Shown piece after piece: positions 1-12,825 of a stretch of DNA of 64,000 bases. The stretch's first letter is position 1. Each line of letters opens with the position of its first letter. The stretch is from Cutaneotrichosporon cavernicola (lineage: Eukaryota; Basidiomycota; Tremellomycetes; Trichosporonales; Trichosporonaceae). The stretch spans positions 868,001-932,000 of the forward strand of contig NC_083396.1 of assembly GCF_030864355.1 (NCBI RefSeq). Reading direction: 5' to 3'. The notes under the pieces were generated by a model. The model was not told the origin of the DNA, made no database searches, and was given only the letters and a program-made list of their open reading frames with translations. Position numbers and translations under genes: made by a program.

Positions 1-856
1 GCGGCCGGTCACCAGCGGTGGTGGGTGTGTGAGGGGAAAGGAAGAGAGTAAGGAAGGTTAGACAAGGTGGATGGAGTGGATGTTGATGATGAGGACGAGT
101 GAAATGATGACGAGCAGAGGTATATTGATGGTGATGCAGGGAGATAATAGGGTGACGGTGAGTGGAGGCTTATGACGGGGAGGGTATCTGGGATGAATGT
201 TTTGGCAGATGGTGTGGCTGGGTGTGGATGTCGCCGCGTGTAGCGATGAGATGTGGAGGTAAGATTGAGGGACGGGGTATGCCAGGGTGGAAGAGGAGAG
301 GCAGGAGAGGGAGGGTGAGCGGCGACAGTAGAACCGGCGTGTTGAGTCAAAAGAGTCGACCTGGGGGGATTTTTATGGGCCGGCAGCAATCGGGGCCCAA
401 GGGGTTTTATACGCAACGTCTTTTCATCAACTCTACACTATATGACACAACCTAGGCACGCACAAACATTGACATTGGTCCACACGCTGACAGATACCCT
501 TACGGCGTTTGACTTGTATTTCCGACGTGGCACATGCAGGGTGATAACTCGATAGATTAGGTGCAAAGCATGCCAGGGAAGCATGTGACGATCGGGCCAG
601 TCGGGGAGCGGGCACAGGGAGTAGGCGGCGTGTGCCTTCAGCTACGTGTCCTGGGTGAACGAACAAACTGAGGGACCATGTAACCCATACGTGTGGATGG
701 GGTGGGTGGCGACACCAACTTCCCTTGTTCCCTTGTTCCCTCGCCCCACGACTGACGTACATGCCAATGCACAGCAACAGACACCTTTTGAACCTTTGCG
801 CAGTGTTGGGGTGGGTGTGTGTGGTAGCCCCACACACACCGTGCGTGCACTCCTCG

Positions 857-913
857 TCTCCTTTAGCTCATTTGACTCCTTTAGCTCCTTTGGCTCATTT
901 GGCTCCTTTGGCG
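857..913. repeat. 9-bp tandem repeat (CTCCTTTGG-like)
   Basis: About six degenerate copies of a 9-bp unit, GCTCCTTTG / GCTCATTTG, lie upstream of SEC6 in non-coding DNA. The region 1-856 before it is low-complexity (GA-rich stretches and CT runs such as TTCCCTTG at 719-740), and I see no gene in it. Confidence 0.6.
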
Positions 914-1263
914 CTCGCACTTCCGCAAAGAGTCGAAACTCTCTCGCGCGCGATTCCCCGCCGTATTAGACCGTGGATGACGCTCGCCACCCACAATGCG
1001 CGGCTTGTCGCGCCAACCCGACATCCAGTCCTGCGCGAGGAGGTTGGCCTGCCTCGCCCTTTCGTCTGCGTACCGCCGTTGTCGCTGCTGCTCGACGACC
1101 GAGTCCAACCTGGTGCCGGAGTGAGAGGATGAAGGATGATCTGGGCAGGCTCGACAACCCTTCTCCACTTGGAAAGGTGGGAGCAATTGCCACCGCCTAG
1201 AACTGAGCCCGGAACCAAATGAATCAAGATCCCACGCGTTGTTCGCGTGATGACGTTGGGCAT
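881..1263 (-). CDS. Possible small gene or terminal exon, unknown
   Basis: This is a weak candidate. On the minus strand the frame ending with the stop at 881 contains a charged, helix-like stretch (VVEQQRQRRYADERARQANL, then AQDWMSGWRDKPRI) that looks more protein-like than its surroundings. A plausible acceptor (CTCACTCCGGCACCAG) precedes it near 1100, and an ATG lies at 1263 on the same strand in another frame, but I could not find a donor that joins them cleanly. No family is recognised. It could be a small mitochondrial-type protein divergent from SEC6, or just the SEC6 promoter. Confidence 0.2.
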
Positions 1264-1387
1264 AAGCTCTCTTTCTCTCAGTCATGCGGCCTATACTACG
1301 CAACGTTGCACTGACGCACATACCCACACACTCACCCGTCGCACTTCCACAAAAACCAGACTATCCCGGGCACCCGACACATCCGCC

Positions 1388-3717
1388 ATGGCGACGTTCT
1401 CGGCCTCGGCGGCGGTGGGCGAGGTGCTCCGGCAGCCCGACGATCTCGTCAAGCTGAGCGCGTTCCGCAACAAGCTGCTCAAGGAGAAGGCGACACTCGA
1501 TGCCAAGTTGCAGGAGGGCGTGCGGTCGCAGCTCGACGCGACGCGTGACGCACTCCTCAAACTGCAGGAGAGCCGGGCGGCGGTGGCCGCGATACGCGAG
1601 GAGATGATCGAGGTCGAGAAGCTCAAGCGCGACAAGGTTGAGGGCGAGGTGTTTGACAAGATTACGCGCGTCAGTCGCGTGCACCGTAACTTTACGCAAA
1701 CTGCCAAGATGGTCAATGAGCTGCAGAACATGGCCGACAAGGTCAACCATCTCGGCGCGCTGCTCGAGGACGACCGCACGCAGCCTGGTGGGCCCATTGG
1801 CCCGTCGCCCAACCTCCTGCCTATCCACTTTGAGTTGCAGAAGCTCGAGTCGTTCCGCAACGAGACAATGCACTCGGCGAAGCGCGGGACGAAAGAGGAC
1901 AGGGCGATCCTTGCGCAGTGGTTTGGGCCACTCGACGTGCTCACCCACGCGTTTGAGAGCTGGCTGTGGGAGATCAGCGCCAACCTCATCGAGATTGCAG
2001 GCGGAGGAAACAGGGGCACGGTCGTGCGGCTGGTGAAAATCATCGAGTTCGAGTCCAACCAAGACGAGAAGGCTGTCGCGCTACGACTGGTACGTAAAGT
2101 TGCCGCGAACGATGCTGCGCGCTCGACGCAGGCCAACGCGCGTGTCATCAAGAACTACCGCCACAAGATGCTGGATGCGATGGAGGAAAGAATTAAGGCC
2201 AAGTTCGAAGCCGAGTGGGAGGCGTGTCACGGTGACGACCTGGCATACATCCGCGGCCTTGACGAGTGGCTGTTCGCCGACGTCGTGCGGATCAAGGACG
2301 AGCTCGAGTCGCTGTTCCCCGCCGACTTTAATGTCGTCCAATGGTACATCAAGCGGTACCACAAGACGCTGAACGCAATGCTCATACGTATCGTCCAGGC
2401 CGGGCCAGACGCTCAGGTGCTCCTCCAGTTACACGCGTGGATCAAGCGCTATCGCACGACCATGAAGGGTGAGGTGCCAGTCGAGTGGCTGACGCCCCCT
2501 CTGCTGGATGGGCGATCGCAGGACCTTATCGAGGACTACGTCAAGCTCATCGTCACAAAGCTCGACGAGTGGACAGTCAATCTCCAGAAGGAGGAGATGA
2601 ACAAGTTCCGCCTGCGCGAAACCGAGCCACAGATCACCCACGAGGGGCTGTTCGGAATGGACGGTGTCGTCGACTTCTTCCAACTCGTCAACCAACAAGT
2701 CGACCTGTCGCTCGAGTCGAACCAGGGCGCGGTGCTCGCGCGTGTGGTGACCGAGTGTGGGCGCGTCATGCACCGCGTGCAGAGCGAGTGGGTTGAGCTC
2801 GTCGCGTCGGAAGTGCGCCTCTCGACCGAGAAGCGGCCGGAGGAGGTCGCCCCAGGCTTGGTCGAGTACACGATGGCACTGGCGAACGACCAGCTCCGCG
2901 CAGCCGACTACACCGAGGAGCTTCAGGCGCGCCTAGAGCCCCTCGTGAGCGACAAGTACAAGGGAACGATCACGGGCAGTCTGAACGACGCAATCGACGG
3001 CTACCTGGACGCCGCGAAGCAGTGTACGAGCGCACTAGTCCAGTTCGTGTTCAACGACCTCCGCCCCGCCACAAGCAAGCTCTTCGCACCAGAGTGGTAC
3101 TCGGGTGCCTTGACGACGACAATCGTCGCAACGATGAGAGACTACATGTCCGACTATCAGGGGCATCTGAACGGGTCTCTCTTCGACCTCCTCGTGGACG
3201 ACATGGTTGACGCCTTCCTCGCCACGTACCTGACAGCACTGCGGCGCGCACCAGCCAAGAGCCTGCGCATGCCCAAGGCAACGGATAGACTGAACAGCAA
3301 CGTTGGCGAGGCCTTCGACCTGTTCCAGAACTACCGCGCTCCGCAGGACATCGAGGGTCCGTTCGAAGTCATGAAGATTGTCGGGAGCATGTTGGATGCT
3401 AGCGCGGAAATGGTCGTGTTGGATTGGCACGCGTTCGCCAAGGAACATGGCCCGCAGCTCGCCTTCACAGAGGCACTATTGCGCGCGCGCGACGATCTCG
3501 ACCGCGGAGATATTGCCGATACGATGGACACGTTGCGCCGCCGCGTGGCAGAGGAGGGACTCGGCGACCCCGAAGAGCCGACTATTATGGTGAGTCGCAG
3601 ACCGAAGGGAGTTGACAACAGAACCGTATCCACGGATACACGGGCGCCGCGGGCCTCATGCGCAACATTGCGACGTACGCCGACAACGTGGCTGGGCGAA
3701 TGCGTCGGCGCGACTAG
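1388..3717 (+). CDS. SEC6: Exocyst complex subunit Sec6
   Basis: Sec6 is a core subunit of the exocyst, which tethers secretory vesicles to the plasma membrane before SNARE fusion. Exons are 1388-3589 and 3622-3717, giving 765 residues, close to the family length. The N-terminal half has a long coiled coil. The conserved Sec6 segment around residues 145-225 includes LLPIHFELQKLESFRNETM and, further on, an ESWLWEISANL block. The last intron (32 nt, GTGAGT...TTGACAACAG) is needed: reading through replaces the conserved tail, while splicing gives NRIHGYTGAAGLMRNIATYA and a stop at 3715. I chose the ATG at 1388 because it sits in GCCATGG and coding character starts there; an in-frame ATG at 1247 would add 47 unconvincing residues. 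The 3' end lies 79 bp from the convergent J-protein gene. Confidence 0.93.
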
Positions 3718-3796
3718 ACTAGACACAAAGTACTCAGAGTAATAGGGGCAGGCCCTGTATATGTATACCTATGCGCTTCCCGTCTCTGTCTATGCT

Positions 3797-4966
3797 CTAA
3801 TCCAATTCTTCTTCTACCTCCGCACTGCTCGTCGAGAAGCCGCCCCCAATTCCCATGATACAGAAGAGGAGGATGACAACGACGAGCAGCCGCACCCCGG
3901 TACTCTCACCCTCGATTTCTTCTTTTCGACGTGCGGCGCCAAACCTCTTCTCGCGGTTGGCCTTTTCTCGCGGACTCTCCTTCTTGCCCCAGCGCATGCC
4001 GCCTAGGTCGCCTGTGGAGTTGTGCCCGCCTGGTGTCAGTGTCAGACTTGGATGTCTCTCCTCTCTGTTCTTCGACCAATCTCCCGCATCTCAGCTCGCC
4101 CCCGACTCCCCTCCATCCTACCCATCCTGACCCCCTTCAGCTCTCTACCTGCTGCTCTCTCCCCCACCTTCCCTTTCACCGCTCCTCTCTTCCTTCGGTC
4201 CATCACCTCCTTCCTATCTCACCTCCTCCCTCCCTCCCTTCCTCCTTTCTCCCTCACCGCTCTCCATCCCTCCCTCTCTCTGCCTCCCTTTGCCTCCCTC
4301 CCCCTCCCCCTCTCCCTCTCTCTCTCTCCTTCCCGTCCTCCTCCCCCTTCCTCTCTTCCAAGTGACTCACTAGACCCCCCCATCCCCATCCCCCACCCCA
4401 AATTCGGATCCACCTTCCTCCGTCCAGTCCAAGCCGGCCCTGGCGCCGCCTTGCCCCACGTCCCTCTCCCATCCCCCATCGGCCCTCCTTCCCATGCCCT
4501 ATGCGGACCCGCTGCCCGGCGCGCCTGCGGCGAATGCGGGTGGAATCCTGCCCCAACCCCACTTCCGCTTGCCCGAGGTACGTGTTGCCGGTCATATGCT
4601 ACCCGTTGCGCGTCGTCACCAAGTACAGCGTACGCGTCGTTGATCGTGTGGAAGGCGGTGCTGGAGCCACCGGGCGCGTCAGGGTGCGTTTTTTTGGATA
4701 GCTACAGTTAGAGGAGGGGAGGGGAGAAGAGGAGAGAAGAGGGAATTGAAGGAGGGAAGGAGGGAAGGAGAGAAGGAGGGAAGGAGGGGATGAGGAGGGA
4801 AGGAAGAGAGGCTCACTTCGTAGAACCGCGCTTTGATCTGCGCTTTTGTTGCGTTGTGTGGGAGCTTTAGGACGGCGTAGTGGTCTTGATGCCTCGCACT
4901 TAGCGAGACCGAGGTGGATAGACCGCGCCAGCATCGGGAGCAGCGGAGGAGCGATGGTGGGCGCAT
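3797..4966 (-). CDS. Mitochondrial-type J-domain protein with C-terminal membrane anchor
   Basis: This is an Hsp40 family co-chaperone that would stimulate an Hsp70 ATPase. Minus-strand exons 4817-4966, 4371-4701 and 3797-4029 join in phase to 237 residues. The N-terminus (MRPPSLLRCSRCWRGLSTS) is Arg/Ser-rich without acids, like a mitochondrial presequence. The J domain runs from about residue 28 (HYAVLKLPHNATKAQIKARF) to 82; splicing the 115-nt intron 1 recreates the HPD motif at residues 56-58 in LSKKTHPDAPGG. A single hydrophobic helix (LLVVVILLFCIMGIGGGF) sits at about 208-225, leaving a short acidic tail. Intron 2 (4030-4370, 341 nt) is unusually long for this window and almost pure pyrimidine on the plus strand. 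The architecture recalls DNAJC30/JID1-like J proteins, but I cannot assign an orthologue. Confidence 0.75.
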
Positions 4967-5199
4967 GGTTGGAAGTAGATAGATTGAGAGATTAGAAGAG
5001 ATGGTTACAAGGTGGTTGATATCTAAAGTCGGTTGCTTCCGAACCCGGTTGACGACATCGGCTTGCCGACATGTGTCAACACATAGTGCCCCTCAGAGCC
5101 CCTCAGATTCCAGACTCATGTGTATGATACCAAACCCAGAGCCACCCTGCACCTTGACACCATAACATCTTGATCCGACAGGACACTGCATCCATGGTA

Positions 5200-8100
5200 C
5201 TACTTCTCCGCGTCCTCCATCTCTACGTCCCCGTCGTCCCCAAAAGCAGAGGTGGGCTTGGATGGTACCTTCTCCTCCTTGTCCATCGCCACGTCCATCG
5301 GGCTACCCTTGCTCGAAGGAGGCTTGTCACCAGACACGCTGCCCTTGCTCGACAGAGCCTTGGCACCGACAACACTGGTCTTGCTCGACGGAGCCTTCTC
5401 CGCTGTAGGCGAGCGAACGATCGACGGTGAGCGCGGCATGGCACGGTCGTCCGACTGGCTCCGCTTCACTGGCGACTTTGGCGACTTGGTCTCGTCCTTC
5501 TTCTCCTCTTCGCGCTGAACTCTCTGTTCACGCTCACCGCGCTCGCGGCGTTCGCGCTCCCAAGGAGAGGTCGGCGCCGACGGCTGCTGACGAGCTGCGG
5601 GGCGCTCTGGCGACCGACGGTCCTTGTCGCGCCCAAGTTTCATGAAGTCCGTGTTCGACTGGACGCGCGGCGCATTCAGCACCTCGATGCTCGCGTTCGA
5701 CTCGGCGCGCTCGACGGTGGGCGGCGGCGGTGGTCGCGGCGCGTTCAGTACCTCGATGACGGTCTGGCGCGTCGGGCTGCCGACCGGTGGCGATGCCTTG
5801 GACTTCTTGTTGCTGTGCATGTCAGGCGAGGGCGGATCCGGGCGTTTGGTGCCAATTACCGGGCTCGGCGCCTTGTCCGTTGCGACCGAAGGCGCGCGAC
5901 GGTCGTTGGCCAGAGTCATTAGAGCATCAACACCTTCGTCATAATCTGCTGTCAGCGTCGTGGTACACCCACGCCTCACCCTCGTCAATAGCGCGGTTGG
6001 GCGCAGACGCGCGCACACTCGATGGCGCGGGGCTGGGCCGCGGACTTGGCTCCTCGCCGTTCAGGCGACGGCCCTTCGAGTCAGGCGCTTTCTTCATCTT
6101 GCGGGTAGGGTCCTCGCGCTTGTCCGACACTTTGCGGCGCGCGCTGGCTTTGCTGCTGGTAGACGCCGCCGGAGACGGGGCGCGCATATCACCGTGCTCG
6201 CGCGCCAAGGACGCCTGGCGGCCGTTGCTAAAGTCGATGGGCGGCTTGCTCTCAGGCTCCTCAAACCTCTCTCGCGCGCGCAGATCCCGGGGGCCCGGGT
6301 AGCCAGGTGGGTACGGCCCACCACGCTCGTACTGCGGGCCGCCGTAAGGAGGGTACCCTTCGGGTGAGCGAGCAAACTCGCGCGGGTCTCGTGGGTCGCG
6401 AGGGTCGCGAGGTGGCCCTGCCCGTGGGTCAGCCGGATGCAGGCCGGGCCTCGGCGATGGTCCGCGGGGGTCGTGGGCCGGTACGGCGCGAGGGTCACCA
6501 CCGCGACGTTCCCAGTCCTCGCGCTCACGGTCGCGATACCCCGGGTGCTGCTGAGGAGGGTATCCCGGTGGGTACGGGGCACCAGGCTCCGCCTGGCGTC
6601 GTCGCGGCGATCCCCCACGACCGTCAGTGGTTGGGTCAAAGCGGTTAGGCCCAGGTGCGCCACCAGCAAAGTTGGGGCCGTCACGGTAACTTTCGCGCAT
6701 CTCACGGGGCGGCTCCTGCTGGCGGTCTATGTCGATAGGCGCCAAGGGGGCGTGTCGGGACATGTTTCCGCGCGACTCGTCGACGTGGGCGAGCGGTGGT
6801 GGGATAGCGCCACCACGGAACGACGACGGCTCGGGGCCACGATAGTCGGTTGGGAGTGAAGGGAGTTCGCGCCCAGATCCTGGCGGAGGCGGTTGCTCGC
6901 GAGCGTCTAGGCCAACCTGAGGACCTGGAGCAGGTCCGTGGCCTGGTGGCGGAGAGCCAGGCTGGCTGCCATTGGGCGCGTAACCCGCGCTCGGAGTCGC
7001 TCCGCTGTACTGCGACGGGTGGACGTCGACGGGCGCAGGCGGAGGTGGGAGAGGCGTGTTCATGTGGCTCTGTAGGAGCTGGAGACGCTGCTTGATCGCA
7101 GCGTTCTGCGGCTCTAGCTCTTGCGCTCTCACGTAGGCATCGATGGCGTCGCTGATCTGGTTGTTGCACGACTCGTATAGGCTTCCTAGGTTGAACCAGA
7201 CTTCGGAGATGTATGGGTTCAAGCGAATGGCGCGAGAGTATGCGTCTAGGGCGTCACGGTACTGGTTGATCTGGAAATATAGGACACCGATTGAACACCA
7301 GAATGTTGGATTGCGGCCGTCGCGGTACACCGCCTGCTGGTACGCCTCGTATGCCTTGTTGTAGCGCTGGCTGGCCATGAACGCGCGGCCTAAGAGGTAC
7401 CAGCTCTGTGCGTCGTGAGGGTCCGTCTCCAACGACTTTGTCAGATAGTCAATGGCCTGCTCGTGGTTGGCAAACGGCGCGCCCGGCTGGTGGTAAAGCC
7501 AACCTAGCTGCTGTAGCACCTTTGCGTGATCGGGCTGATGCCCAAGCACGCGCATGTAGGCGTCTCGTGCCTGGACATAGTCACGGTCGAGCTCGTAGAC
7601 ATGGCCGAGTTGGAACCATATGTCCCAGGACGTCAATGGACGAGGTGGATTTGAAATGATGCGGCGGAAGCAGTCGAGCGAGTTGGGGTACTTGCGCTGG
7701 TGCTTGTATATGATACCGAGGCGGAAGAAGATCTCGTTCGCTTTCTCGAAGTCTGGCGTTAGTGCAACTCGACGGGACCAACCCACCAGGGTCCATTTTG
7801 AGGACGCTCGAGAACGCTTCTTCGGCGTGCTCAAACGACCCGTATCGGTCGTACAAGATGCCGATGCCGTACCATAGTTTGGGCTCCTTGGGGTTGGGCA
7901 AGTAGTGGAGCGCTTGCTGGTAGGCAGTGTAGGCCTTGGGAAGGTCATCCTTCATCAACAAGCAATGTCCTGGTGGTCAGCCAGAATCGCGCGAAGTGCA
8001 CCTACCCATCGAGCCCCACACCTCGCCGTTGTCCTGTTTGATGTTCAAGATGCGCTGGAAAAGATCGACCGCCTCGTCAAACTTGTCTCGGCTGCGCGCC

Positions 8101-8621
8101 AATGTGGCTGCTGCGTTGAGAGCGAGGACCGAGTTGGGGTTGTGCTTGAGCGCGCGGTCGAACGCGCTTGCGGCGTCATCCTGGTTCGATATTTGCTCGC
8201 TAACAGCGCCTGCACGGTTAGCAGAGTGCACGAACGCCCATGCGGTGCACGTACCAATCAGCATCCAGGTGTTCTCGTTAGCACTCTTGAGCTGCGCAAT
8301 CATGCTCTCCATAGCCTCCTTGCCTTGTCGCAGAGCTGCGCTCATGGGCATGCTGGGCGCCGGAGTGCCGTGGTGACCGTTGGACACGGGACCGTTGGTT
8401 GGAGGGCCAATGGGCTCCGGTGGCGCTACACTCATGGCCATGTTGGGAGGAGGGCCCGGCACGGACATTGGAGGGCCGCCTCCAGGCATGCCGGGAGGAG
8501 GGCCATTGGGGCGTGACGAGTGGTGGTGTGGGTGGTTCATGGGGTGAGAAGGGTGGTTTGGGTAGCCTGGCCCAGGCGGAGGATATGACGAGTGCACGGG
8601 CATGTGGTGCCCAGCAGGCAT
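5200..8621 (-). CDS. SSN6: General transcriptional corepressor Ssn6/Cyc8 (TPR protein)
   Basis: Ssn6 (Cyc8) works with Tup1 as a global corepressor recruited by DNA-binding repressors. Exons (minus): 8255-8621, 8006-8209, 7787-7969, 5980-7752, 5200-5948, giving 1091 residues. A Pro/His/Gly-rich N-terminus is followed by about ten TPR units between residues 100 and 477; motifs such as WYLLGRAFMASQRYNKAYEA and NPTFWCSIGVLYFQINQY are typical of Cyc8. The rest is a low-complexity Pro/Arg/Asp tail ending in a conserved-looking DYDEGVDALMTLA and a Ser/Lys-rich end. The motif EVLNAPR occurs twice in the tail. The 45-nt intron 8210-8254 is a multiple of three without stops, but removing it restores the TPR sequence WMLIGAVSEQISNQDDAASA. 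The other introns are 36, 34 and 31 nt. The start is the first ATG of the open frame; a spliced 5' leader further upstream is possible. Confidence 0.93.
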
Positions 8622-10690
8622 GTTTGCTTGACTCGAGCGACTCGGGACTCCGAGCCGGTTTTAGACGCAAAGGCGCTACGGGCGTCAGTTTCTTGGAAGA
8701 CTCGTCGTCGCCGATGAGAGAGGCACAAGAAGCAGAGGGCTGCAGGGGGAGGATGAAGGGCGCAGTTCGGTAAAGTTGCGCCTGGCATGGCACGAGGTGA
8801 GGATCAAAGTGACAGCCATCGACTGCAGGGGCACATGGGGCTTGCGGAACCACAACGCCGCTCGCCGCTGGACGTGAGTCGGCACAGCGCCGAACACGGA
8901 TCTTCCCAATGGCGTGGGGTGTGTGTGTGTGTCCGTCTCTCGAGATAAGAACCAGGCAGATATGAATGGCTCCACCGATCGGTAGTGACTCGCTTGATGG
9001 GCGCGCGTAGAGAAGCGCTGGTGAGGCGTGGGGAGATGGGAAGAAGTAGCAAAGGCTCAACTTACAGATAGAGGGATAGGGTTGTCGTGCTGTCGTACTC
9101 TATGCCACGACTGCAGTTTCAAGTAGACAATTGGGTATTGATAGCTTGATGTCACCTGGTGTCGTCGGAAGGGGTATCGGGATGTGTAGTGCTGCAATGT
9201 ATTGGTGAACGGTTCAAATGAAGGAGACGAAGCGAAGAATGTGTAGAATGAATGAAAGGGGAAGGAGCAAGGAGAAGGAATTGAGAGAGGATGCGAGGAG
9301 AGTATAAGACAAAATAGAGGGGCTGAGAGAGGTCGAGGCGAGTGACAAGACAAGGGCGAGTATGCAGGAGTGAGGCGAAGGTGAGGTCCGTGCGAGGCCG
9401 AGACAGATGTCCGTGTGGTGGTCGTGCTGTCGTCTAGTGCTGTCGTCGTGTGAATAAGAGGGGAAATGTGACTGGCAAACGAAAACCGAACAAACAGTGA
9501 TGAGGGAGGGATGAGGAGGGGATCAGAGGGTGTTGATATGAGTGGAGCGATGATGATGATGAGTGAGAATGGGACTGTTGGATGGAAAGGAGGAGAGAGG
9601 GGGATGGGATCATGTGCTGCGGTATGTCGTCGATTGTTGCCCTTTTTTCTCCTTTCTCTCCCAAAGGCACTGATGCAGACTAGGATCCAAGTCTGCAAGC
9701 AGTTCTGGGCATGAGGTCCAGGGTAAAAAGTACCACAAACTTGTGTAGAATCGTTGAATTCTGATAGAGAGTGGAAAAGAGTGGGAGAGAGAGTGGGAGC
9801 GGGAGGATGGTGGCGTGGCTGGCCACATAGTGGGCTGAGTGGGTTGTGGGCATAAGAGCTGGGGGAAGGGGATCGGAGGGGAGAGGGCACGTACCAGAGT
9901 AGTGATTGTCAGGGCACGGATACCCAAAAGCTCAAAGGTCCGAGCGTCCAAACGGTGGCGTTCCCTCTGCAACGTCACAAACCTTCTTCTCAACAATTCA
10001 ACAACAACGCCCCAACTTTAGGACTTGGAGTCTGGCGCACAGACTCTACTCTCCCTTCAAAAGTTGCTAACTCGTCAAATCCAACAACAAACTCGCACCA
10101 TACCTTGACGCCTTGACCCTCAACCAATGGACACCTGGTGGGGTGTCGGGTTCAACCTCGCTTGTCGCTCTTCGCCCGAGCGTTCAAAGCACAGATTACG
10201 CACAGAACATCCACTAGACGCCAATCCCAATCCCAATTCCAATGGGAGGGATGATCAAGTGGTGCACGTCTGTGTGGGCCGGTGGGGCGCAGCACGGGTC
10301 GTGGAGGTGGGGCGAAGGGGGCGTGGCTGGTGGCTTAGAGGATGGTTGTTCCAAAATGATGTGCCGACAGCGCGAGCCGTGCCGGTTGTGTTTGTGTGTA
10401 TAGGTGTGACGACAATACAGGTAAGTCTTTGCACCTCTTGCCAATCGGGGGCGGTGGAGGGGGAAGGTTGTTCGAGATGTGAAATGGGTGGTCCAGATGC
10501 GATATGCGATGCAGAGATGCGCCGAGCCGCGTGTCAGAGGCAAGTGTTGACTTGTGATTCTCAACACTGCAGATCGGGGCTGCAGAGGGGCGTGAGTATG
10601 AGGTGAGGGGGTTGTGAGGTGCAAGTATGTTGTGAATGTGGATGGGGATATGCGCGATGTGCGGATGTAGATGGTTGATTGGGGAGACTG

Positions 10691-10718
10691 ATGGATGGAT
10701 GGATGGATGGATGGATGG
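10691..10718. repeat. (ATGG)7 microsatellite
   Basis: Seven perfect copies of the tetramer ATGG in the intergenic region upstream of SSN6. Confidence 0.9.
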
Positions 10719-12115
10719 TGAGATGGAGATGGAGATGGCGAGTAGAGTATAAGTTGAAAAGTGGCAGGAGAGATGACAGAGGAGTGGAAGGGTCTGTCGC
10801 CAAATGGGAGATGACCAGGAGCCGATGTGGGGAACTTGGATGTGGCGATGGATAAAAGGAATGGGCGACATGGGCGATGGCCGTGTGGATGGTCAGAAGC
10901 CGGAAGCCGGGGTTGGCATGGTCCAGTTGAGACGGATTGTGGATCCTGAGATTGTCTTGGACTGGATAGGGAAGGAAGGGACCTTTTGGAGCTAACGTAC
11001 GTAATCTGAGACACTCAAGTGCTCCAAGCCAAACAGGCCATTGAGACAATCGAGACAAGATACAGATGCCGTCCTAGATGCCGTCAATGGAGGTTTTTGT
11101 GGATCCAAGGAGGATTGAGCGAGACATTTTGAAGACAGCTGAGACAGGGCAGGGTAAAGGGACTCTGAGATTGTAAACGAGACCACTGTACCACGGGGGT
11201 TATGGGTATGGAAGGTAGCGAAGGGGGGGAGTGAGATCGGTTGGTACCTGATGGTTCCGTGCTTCCAGGACCAGAGCACGGTCACTTTCAGATTGTGGGG
11301 CATGGGGCAGGCACTCGCCACCTCGGCGTCATGACCCGACCCTTGGCATCCCACTGTAACCAACACGAGCACAAGGTCTGGGCACTCAGGGTAACTTTTA
11401 ACAACATGCTCAGGTTTGATCTATTCCAGGTCCCTTGAAAATGTAGTCATCAGCGCATCAGTGTGTCTTGCCCAAAACATAGAGATCGTCAAAGAACCAA
11501 CAATAATGCCGGCCTGATAGTTTGTAATACATTCCAACTAGACAATATTGCCCCTTTAGCCCTTGTTAATCCTAGTCAATACCCTCACTCGGATACAACT
11601 CTCTTTTCTTTCTATTTTTTGCCAGCTGCTTCCCTTCTTCTCCCCCCCTCTGCTCTGCACCCTTCACGCCCACGCGCCCTCCTTCCGCTCTATTGGTATG
11701 TACAGTTCGACTTGGTTGCAGCCGAATCATCGTAGCCACCATAGCAACACAACCAGAGCCAAGTCCAACACGTGTTACTAACCGGCAGCCGTGACCAGAT
11801 CTCACCCAACGCCACATCACCCCGACATAATTGGAGAATTGGTCCAAGCGGCTTTAGCGCTCAAGCACTAACACCAAAGCACATGGTTGTGCTAGGCGGC
11901 CAGGCGGTCGAGGCGGGTCGACGGCACAATCAGGTGGCTGTGGCGCGCTTGCAGCTCGCGTGTGAAAAGAGGGGCAGAAGCGTGGGTCTGAGCGCTTCGT
12001 CAGCGTCTGCTCGTCTGCATGGCATGCATGGATTCAGTCCGTAGGCCGCCCTCACCATGCTCACCACCTAAACACCTGATTCGTGGAATGTACACTCACC
12101 ACGCTTAACACCCCA

Positions 12116-12131
12116 CCCCCCCCCCCCCCCC
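12116..12131. repeat. Poly-C tract (16 nt)
   Basis: A run of 16 C followed by a CT-rich stretch to about 12155, in intergenic DNA. Confidence 0.9.
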
Positions 12132-12783
12132 TCCTCCCCTCTCCTCCTCCTCAGCCGCTGACCCAAGGACACTGCTCATCTGCTCATCTTTCCCATCTGC
12201 CCAGCTGCAATTCAGGTAACCTGAATGTTCAAGTTGCCCACGCACACATTTCTTCGTTGCCCCCTGTCGTGGCCTTCTCACGGTTCCTTCCGTTGATCCT
12301 CATTTCTTGATCCTCAACATGCCACTTGGGCTTTGGTGTGGCGCCAATATTGATTGACAAACATTCGCCCGCTCGCCCCATTGGGTACCTCACGTACCTC
12401 ACTTTGGTTCTTGCGGCATGGTGTGGTGGCTGTGTTCCTGCGTGGCTGCGTGGCTGCGTGGCTGCAACGACTTGCTTCTGATTACTGTGTTTATCATGAT
12501 GATAGGCACACGCGAGTTGTCTTCTGAGGTCGTCACTGACCAAACTAGGCGTTGCAAATCAGATTAGTTGAATGTACTACAACTGTAACACGGGCAAGGC
12601 ACAGCACTGACGGGCGGGTATGTGCCTGAAATGACTTACTACCTAACGTCACCCCAGAACTCAATCCTATTGCAATGAGTGCCTTGATAGGAAGCAATGA
12701 CGTGACCTTAATGACCCAGAAGCCATACTGACCCGTTCAAGCCGAGATTCAACCTCCACTCGAATCCATAATCCAGAATGCAT

Positions 12784-12825
12784 AATCCAGAATCCAGAAT
12801 CCAGAATCCAGAATCCAGAATCCAG
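12784..12825. repeat. (AATCCAG)6 tandem repeat
   Basis: Six perfect 7-bp copies, with degenerate copies extending back to about 12764. It lies about 200 bp upstream of the Nudix hydrolase start. A shorter GCGTGGCT triplication is seen near 12439-12465. Confidence 0.9.

Noticed and set aside
1291..2151. 286-codon minus-strand open frame
   Set aside because: Antisense shadow of SEC6 in GC-rich DNA; Ser/Arg-rich translation without family features.
9057..9890. 277-codon minus-strand frame upstream of SSN6
   Set aside because: Ser/Pro/His-rich translation of CT-rich DNA; more likely leader or promoter sequence.
12784..12825. Regular AATCCAG repeat considered as a CRISPR-like or telomeric array
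   Set aside because: It has no spacers and is not a telomere unit; it is an internal microsatellite.
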